From: Massariosphaeria phaeospora
Taxonomy: Eukaryota > Ascomycota > Dothideomycetes > Pleosporales
DNA: 64,000 nucleotides
NCBI GenBank assembly: GCA_011032825.1
Contig: JAADJZ010000003.1
Coordinates: 248,001 to 312,000, forward strand
Direction of reading: 5' to 3'
The position numbers and the translations under genes were made by a program. Shown one piece after another: positions 58,432-64,000 of this stretch. The notes under the pieces are model-generated. The model searched no databases. It was not told where the DNA came from and saw nothing but the letters and a program-made list of their open reading frames with translations. The first letter of the stretch is position 1. Each line of letters opens with the position of its first letter.

Positions 58432-59781
58432 ATGCGCATCCTCATAACCAGCGCATCGCATCCATCCGCCCTCGCCCTCGCGCGCGTCCTCTCCTCCCAC
58501 GGCCACACCGTGCTCGGCGCAGACACCGAACGCATCTGGCGCACCTCACCGGCGCGCTATTTGCGCGCGTACACGCAGTTCACGCGTCTCCGTCGATGTA
58601 ATGACCTGGCCAGGGTAGTAGAAGGCGCGGTGGAGATCATTATACCCTTCGGCACCCAACCACACGGACTCGATGATATACTGAGTAAACGGCTAGCCGT
58701 GATGCGCCACGACCTGTTCAGCCGCAACGAGATCTTCCAGGATTTCGTGCGCGAGCGCGTAATCAATACCGGGCAGGCGGGTATCGTCAAGGTGCCGATG
58801 GCGTGGGACGTGCAAGCGTATGCGCCGCTGAAGGCGGTGTTGGTGCAGCATCCGCTGACGACGTTCTGTCTGCAACGGACGCCGTATGTGGGCTTCGAGG
58901 ACGGGGGTGAGGACGAGGATGAAGATACGCTCGTGAACGGGTCGTCACGCTCGAGTAGCAAGTCGTCCTGCTCGTCTTCCGGCGTGGAAACGGAATTCGT
59001 CGGCGATGGTTTATTGCTTTCGTACATGGCTCTGGACGACAGTCTGTCAGCGAAGCTCCAGCTGCTGCCGATGTCGCACAACAACCCGTGCCGAGTCACA
59101 GAATTGCTCTCCCCTGGAACCGTATACTCCGCCCACGCACTCGTAAACGGCGGCCGCGTGCTGACCTTTGCCGTCACGACCTGCTCGTCAACGGACAGCG
59201 CCCAATGGACCCTTGTCTCCTCTACTGACTCCCTCTTCGGCATCTTGTACAACTTCACGAACGTCTTTGTCGCCGCATATCAACAATGGGAAAGCGAGAG
59301 CAGTTTGCGAGACCCCGGCGCGCTTTGTACCCATATCAACATACACTTCGACGTTCGAGAGGAGATACGGTATCGAGAACTTGTGCGGCGCATCACGGCG
59401 CTGGGATGCGACAGCAAACCGCATGGCAGCATCATCTTGCTGTGTAAGCAGAGGCCGGAGGAGATGGCGCTCGCATATACAGATCCGGAAGCTTTGCGTA
59501 AAACCCCTGTTGTGCTCGACGCGGCATGCCCGTCGGGATTGTATTCGCTCCGTACCGTGGTGAAAGAGATATGGACTGTGTTTCGCCGCTTTCGATGGAG
59601 GACAGCATGGCTGCTCGAACTAGCAGACTTGGTCGCAATGATATTGGCCTGGGAACTCAGGTTCAAGGAAGAGATGTGGGACTGGCGAGACCCACTGCCG
59701 GCGCTGGTCGAGTGGTTTGTTTGTTGGCCGTTGCGCAGCATCAGGGGCTGGTGGCTAGCGAGGGCGGTCGAATCTTGGTAG
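58432..59781 (+). CDS. Protein with a pre-ATP-grasp-like N-terminal domain
   Basis: A single exon, 449 residues. The start MRILITSASHPSALALARVL, followed by GHTVLGADTERIW, has the Rossmann-like layout of the N-terminal (pre-ATP-grasp) domain in carbamoyl-phosphate-synthase-like ligases: an ILIT(S/G)A strand, a helix, then a strand ending in D. The middle (residues about 110-300) corresponds in position to an ATP-grasp fold, but I cannot see the full set of nucleotide and metal ligands. An acidic/Ser-rich insert (EDEDED, then SSSKSSCSSS) lies near 155-180. The C-terminal part has a hydrophobic helix (ELADLVAMILAWELRF) near 410. Probable role: an ATP-dependent ligase or an inactive relative; unsure. 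Confidence 0.6.
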   Translation: MRILITSASHPSALALARVLSSHGHTVLGADTERIWRTSPARYLRAYTQFTRLRRCNDLARVVEGAVEIIIPFGTQPHGLDDILSKRLAVMRHDLFSRNEIFQDFVRERVINTGQAGIVKVPMAWDVQAYAPLKAVLVQHPLTTFCLQRTPYVGFEDGGEDEDEDTLVNGSSRSSSKSSCSSSGVETEFVGDGLLLSYMALDDSLSAKLQLLPMSHNNPCRVTELLSPGTVYSAHALVNGGRVLTFAVTTCSSTDSAQWTLVSSTDSLFGILYNFTNVFVAAYQQWESESSLRDPGALCTHINIHFDVREEIRYRELVRRITALGCDSKPHGSIILLCKQRPEEMALAYTDPEALRKTPVVLDAACPSGLYSLRTVVKEIWTVFRRFRWRTAWLLELADLVAMILAWELRFKEEMWDWRDPLPALVEWFVCWPLRSIRGWWLARAVESW

Positions 59782-62021
59782 AGGATGGATGTAGAAGTAT
59801 ACACATGGTAGTTAAAACTAGTAAGCGTCAAATATGTATCTGGGGTCTATGATCGCTCCCGTGACAATGACCTGGGGCTGCGCTTCCCCGGACGCCGTTC
59901 CTCGATGGTAGGCCGTCGATAGACACCTTCAGATGAGGGAAAGTGTTCGTGATTCGACGATGATAGCTGCTGGCGCAGCCGCAGTGGCTCGCTCGTCTAC
60001 TGTTGTATGGAAGCAGTGTCACTTATGTGGGTGTGAAGGCGGTAGCCAACGATATACCGGCGGCATAGCGATGTAGAGCCTAAAAGATATGTAAGCGCCG
60101 TCTTCATAGCTAGTTTATGGCTCTTGAACGTACCCGAGAAAAAGAGAAGCCAAGCTTGCCAGCTAGTGGGCAAAGACAAAGCCACCGAGCAAGTCGCTGA
60201 TAGAAATACCTCGTTTTGCTATTCCTTGAGTATGAATACCCTCTCCTCCAGGTGGACTTCCTCACGGTGCTTCCAAGTCTCCTCGATTCTCAATTGTGCA
60301 AGTAAGCGCTGCCTCGAAGGATTGCCTCCAAGTCGGGTTATACTTCCAGGGGTTACGGAGACGTGGCGAGCGACCGCAGTGTCTTCGGGGGCGCATCTAC
60401 GCAGATCGCCCGTAGTTCCGGACCGTCGACGGAGTGTCTACCCGTGGTGACGGGTTGGGTTAATCTCTTATGCGGAGTGGGACCGCGGATGGCTGGCAGC
60501 AGGCGTTCTTGATTCGTGGGTTTCTCCTATGGGGCAGGTCGACGTCGACCAATCGCGAGCTAAAGTACAGAGAGAGTCTATGCTGCTGACACAATCCACC
60601 CTAAGTAAGCATGAATATATCCTCGGGCTCTGACCGTACCTGTGAGAGCCATTCCCTCCACCCAGCGCCGTCGCCTCTAGATGACGGCAGGGAGTCTGCG
60701 AGGTGCCGTGGCTGAAGCCAGACATGCGAGGCCGAAGAGGGAAACTGATGAATATGCAGAGCATCACAAAGCGAGCCCAAACGTGCGGTGGAGACGGCCC
60801 GTGGAGGCGAGCGTCCTCTGCTCGACCGAAGTCGATGCCGATGTTCGATCGAGAGCAACAAAAACCCTGAACGGCAATCAGCAAGCGAAGCGCCGTCACC
60901 CAGAGCTCCCCAGCGATCCCCCTCATTTCGAAACCTGATAACGCTTTCTGAAGCGGACTGAGCCGAGCCTTGGGGATTTGCTCGGATGGTAGAGGGCCTC
61001 GACTTACCAAAGCCGCAGCGCGCTGGACGACCACATTTCGCACCGTCACCAAGAGCTCCACAATGAGCATAACTCTGCTACCAATGAGTCCCGCAAGTCC
61101 ATCTGCCGGCTCGATTCCTGTCTTCTACCCCGCCAAAGACGAGCTCGGTCCAGTCTGTCTGCCGCCGCGCCAGCTCCAACGCTCATACCAAAACGATCCC
61201 ACTGGCGCAGAGACCGCAGCCTCGAAAGCGTATGGGAATCCGATCCGATCCGTCGATCCGTATCAGCATCGAGGGACTCCAGTCTGACTATTTATCTCGC
61301 AGCCTCCATCTCTCAGCACAAGTACATCCACAGATCGCCTATCGCCTACTTCCCCGTCCGAAACCCCAACCCAACGCGCTCCGGAGTAAACTGACCCGCT
61401 GCTCTCCCAGGACCAGAGTCTAGAAACGCACGAGACACTTTTCGGCGCTCGGGACTGCCGGCGGAGGGTAGCATCGAGCGACTGCTTGCGCAATGTTCCA
61501 GCGAGCTGTTGGTTCGTTGAATTCCATCGGATGGAGAACCAGCCAACCTACCCTATATAACCGCATAGTCGAACGCTTAATCGGGGGCGCGATCTGCGCC
61601 TGGAAAGTCAAGGTTCGATAGCTGAGCAGCTAATAACACTAAAAAACCAGGCTAAACAAGAAGACCGACGGATATGGCTGGTGGCTGCTGTATAATGGGT
61701 CGGGGTTTTTGGGGTTTGGGGTTTGGACTGGGAGATTGGACGATCTGATCTGATCTGATCTGATCTGATCTGTGCCACTTTAGCCAGCGCCGCGGAATGA
61801 GTAGTTGGAAGCGTAGGTACTTACTAACTACCGACCCTGCAGAGGAAGATTGGGCGCGGAGCGAAGTCAACGGGTGTGCATCTGCGATTGTTGTGAGCGG
61901 CCGAGGAGACAGAAATAGTGAAGATAAATAGTTAGTGTCTTGGTTAGGGGGTATCAAAATACTATACACGTCCATCCCTCATCTAATCCTACAACTACCT
62001 ACCTACCCACCCATCCCCACC
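59782..62021. other. Intergenic region with no firm gene
   Basis: A minus-strand frame at 60,468-61,070 (200 codons) and a short plus-strand frame at 61,063-61,287 (74 codons from an ATG) have no recognisable domain or splice support. I do not call them genes. Confidence 0.4.
61742..61771. repeat. Pentanucleotide microsatellite (GATCT)6
   Basis: Six perfect copies of GATCT. Confidence 0.95.
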
Positions 62022-63734
62022 CTAATCCACTTCCTCCCCCTCCTCCCCACGCGGCACCAACGTCGCCGGATGCGTCGGCGGCCCCTCCCTCCCCAAACTC
62101 TTCAAATCGCCCAGTATAACGCGCAAATGGTGCAGCCGATTCTGGTTACTTCCCCACGTCACGGCCTGCGAGTAGTAGATGAGGTCCCAGGCGTCGTCGG
62201 GGATGTTCTGCAGCAGCGTGGGCACGGTGCGGGCGCGCTGGTAGGCGCGCCACAGGATGCGGCGCACGCTGTCGTTGGCGCCGACGTACGAGAACTTGAG
62301 CGCTTTGTTGAGCGAGCGCAGCGACGGGTTGACGTGGAAGGGCGGGAGGAGCGTGATGTGCAGGCGCTGCATGGCGGCGACGTGCGAGGGGTCGCTTTCG
62401 GCGGTTTTGATGCGTGCGCCGAGGGAGGTGGTGCGTGAGGCGGAGAGGGTGATGGGGTCGGGCGCCGTCGAGTGCGGGATGGCGGTGAGGTCGCGGTTGG
62501 CGCTGGCGCTGGTGCTGGCGTTGGCTTTGCGGTGAACGAGCAGGTCCTGGATGTAGAGCAGCTTCTCCATCAGCTTGGGGTCGTCCATGATCTTATCGAC
62601 CTTGGCCTTGGTCTCGGGGTCGAGGTTCTCGTACGCGTCGTCGGCGGGCTGCGTGGTGGCTGCTTTGCCGGCGCCCGCCACGCTGAGCTTCTTGATCTCC
62701 TCGGCGAGCTCGGTGAAGTCCATTTCGCGCTCGAAGGTGCCGTCTTCTTCGGCAAAGGGGTCCTCGTTGATGACCGAGTCGAGCTCGTCCTCGAGCTCCT
62801 TGTCGCCGCCCATCTCCTTCATGAGGCCCTTCATGGCCAGCAGCAGCTTGTCGAGGTCCTCGGGCGTCTCGATGGGCTTGTCCGGGTCGAAGGTCTCGAG
62901 CTCCTGCGCCAGCTCCTGGTTGACCGTGGAGTCTTCCTCTTTCTCGTCGAGGGCCTCTTGCTCCCGCATCACGGCCAGCTTCTTCTGGAACGCCGGGTTC
63001 TTGCCGAGTATCGTGTTGAGTCTGACCAATGCGTTCTGGAACTCCGGGTTCTCGAGATCCGCCTTCTCGGGGATGTTGTCGCGCAGCTGGCGGATGTCGG
63101 CGTGGGCCTCGGCGATGTCCGGGTCCTTGAGCATGTCGTCGAGGCTCTCGTAGACGGCCATGTGGAACATCGAGTCCATCTCCTTCATCTCGGGCTCCAT
63201 CTCCTTGGCCAGCTGCTGCTCCTGGGCGCGGCGCTCGTCGGGGCTCAGCACGTCGGCCTTCATGGCCTGCAGCTCCTCGGTCAGGTCGGCGAAGTTGGGG
63301 TTCGTGATCAGGCTGTCGATCAGCCGCCGCTTCAGCTCCGTGTCGTCGTAGTCGGGGTTGCGGTCGTCCTCCTCGAGCATGTCGAGCATCTCCTGGTCGC
63401 GGCGCATGTCCTCGCGCGTCTCGATGCGCGAGATGAGGCGGTCGGGCGTGCCCTTGTCGAGGTCGCGCTCGTACCACTCGATGCCCGAGATGCCGGACTC
63501 GTTGAGCACGTGGTCGGGCACTGGGCCTTTGGGCGGCGTGTTCGGGTCGAGGTCGTCGGTCTGCACCGGCGGCGGCAGCTTTCTCGTGTCCACCGGCTGC
63601 GCTTTGGCTTTCGAGCGCTTGCCGCGGACGAATTGGGCGGTGAGTGGGCGCGCGAACGGGCAGCGGGGGGGTTGGGGGCGAGTCAGGGCGCGGAGCACAG
63701 CGGCCGAGGGGATGTAGATGCGTGCAGGCGCCAT
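62022..63734 (-). CDS. Probable mitochondrial Mtf2-like protein
   Basis: A single exon, 570 residues from ATG 63734. The frame is open upstream to 63980, but the start chosen (MAPARIYIPSAAVLRAL) begins a classic mitochondrial presequence rich in Arg, Ala and Ser. A long acidic helical middle (Glu/Asp/Lys-rich, about 90-400) follows. The C-terminal ~90 residues include RRILWRAYQRARTVPTLLQN, DDAWDLIYYSQAVTWGSNQN and LHHLRVILGDLKSLGREG, which resemble the C-terminal domain of fungal Mtf2/Nam1-type factors. These act in mitochondrial transcription-coupled RNA processing and translation. Resemblance is by eye; no other family fits as well. Confidence 0.65.
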   Translation of the reverse strand: MAPARIYIPSAAVLRALTRPQPPRCPFARPLTAQFVRGKRSKAKAQPVDTRKLPPPVQTDDLDPNTPPKGPVPDHVLNESGISGIEWYERDLDKGTPDRLISRIETREDMRRDQEMLDMLEEDDRNPDYDDTELKRRLIDSLITNPNFADLTEELQAMKADVLSPDERRAQEQQLAKEMEPEMKEMDSMFHMAVYESLDDMLKDPDIAEAHADIRQLRDNIPEKADLENPEFQNALVRLNTILGKNPAFQKKLAVMREQEALDEKEEDSTVNQELAQELETFDPDKPIETPEDLDKLLLAMKGLMKEMGGDKELEDELDSVINEDPFAEEDGTFEREMDFTELAEEIKKLSVAGAGKAATTQPADDAYENLDPETKAKVDKIMDDPKLMEKLLYIQDLLVHRKANASTSASANRDLTAIPHSTAPDPITLSASRTTSLGARIKTAESDPSHVAAMQRLHITLLPPFHVNPSLRSLNKALKFSYVGANDSVRRILWRAYQRARTVPTLLQNIPDDAWDLIYYSQAVTWGSNQNRLHHLRVILGDLKSLGREGPPTHPATLVPRGEEGEEVD

Positions 63735-63824
63735 TGCTGCGTGGTGTTGACGGGGGGAGCAAGCGGGCGGCGTGGTGCAGGCTCGGAGGTTGCTGTGTGG
63801 TGTCGTCTGAACTTTTTGGAGCAG

Positions 63825-63945
63825 GTGCAAACACTGCAAACAATGCCATGATGACACTCTTGGCGTTTGGCGGGATGTCCTGAGGCAAGTGCAAACCCTG
63901 CAAACACGAACATCTGTTCTTGGCGTTCGGTTCGGATGTCCGCTC
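63825..63945. repeat. Direct duplication, about 64-bp period, upstream of the Mtf2-like gene
   Basis: GTGCAAACACTGCAAACA at 63825 and GTGCAAACCCTGCAAACA at 63889, each followed by CTTGGCGTT-GG and GGATGTCC. It lies in the likely promoter/leader of the gene starting at 63734. Confidence 0.75.
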
Positions 63946-64000
63946 TTCCCCGCATCGCCAGCCAACTCACAACATTCCATCCATCATCCACCATCTCGCG

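Noticed and set aside
60468..61070. A 200-codon minus-strand frame
   Set aside because: Composition without domains, no promoter or splice signals; probably chance in GC-rich intergenic DNA.
62472..63851. A 459-codon plus-strand open frame
   Set aside because: It is antisense to the Mtf2-like gene, rich in Leu/Val/Gly from reading Glu/Asp/Lys codons backwards, and has no domain.
1..64000. A secondary-metabolite cluster built around the ABC transporter and the monooxygenase
   Set aside because: The two genes are 45 kb apart, and no backbone synthase or pathway-specific regulator is present.

Overview
The window looks like nuclear DNA of a filamentous ascomycete (Pezizomycotina). The signs are short GT..AG introns (46-155 nt), compact genes on both strands, fungal protein families, and transposons whose coding regions carry C-to-T type nonsense changes like repeat-induced point mutation (RIP). 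I cannot name the genus from the sequence.

Left part (1-20 kb): a three-exon full-length ABCA-type ABC transporter (1094-6088). Next is a tandem cluster of three diverged copies of a small protein family (7.57-11.03 kb). The third copy is intact with a signal peptide, the first is a pseudogene and the second is doubtful at its N-terminus. Then come an unknown gene (11.43-11.98 kb, -) divergent from a BTB/POZ-like gene (12.31-13.09 kb, +), a degenerate type II tRNA-like locus (15.2 kb), a low-complexity protein (16.26-17.45 kb, -) and a small two-exon unknown gene (18.4-19.05 kb, -).

Mobile and repeat region (20-50 kb): a tRNA-like gene at 22.98 kb, then a hAT DNA transposon (23,646-32,217) with 17-bp terminal inverted repeats and a perfect 8-bp target duplication. 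A complete Ty1/Copia retrotransposon (24,117-29,472, minus strand) has inserted into it, with two identical 184-bp LTRs and a 5-bp target duplication. Two long, strongly diverged tandem arrays follow, at about 35.3-39.84 kb and 41.85-49.15 kb, with units of about 120-190 bp. Between them sits one intact gene, a NatD-type (Naa40/Nat4) histone N-terminal acetyltransferase, with its own roughly 130-bp repeats upstream.

Right part (50-64 kb): a two-exon flavin-containing monooxygenase fused to a C-terminal DUF6314-like domain (50.65-53.04 kb), a small cysteine-rich secreted protein with three exons (54.8-55.6 kb), a Ser/Asp/Glu-rich protein (56.2-57.65 kb, -), a protein with a pre-ATP-grasp-like N-terminus (58.4-59.8 kb), and a probable mitochondrial Mtf2-like protein (62.0-63.7 kb, -).

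The genes do not form one pathway. The most distinctive parts are the nested transposon pair, the two satellite-like arrays around NatD, the FMO-DUF6314 fusion and the small secreted family. All family assignments come from motifs read by eye; no database search was run.
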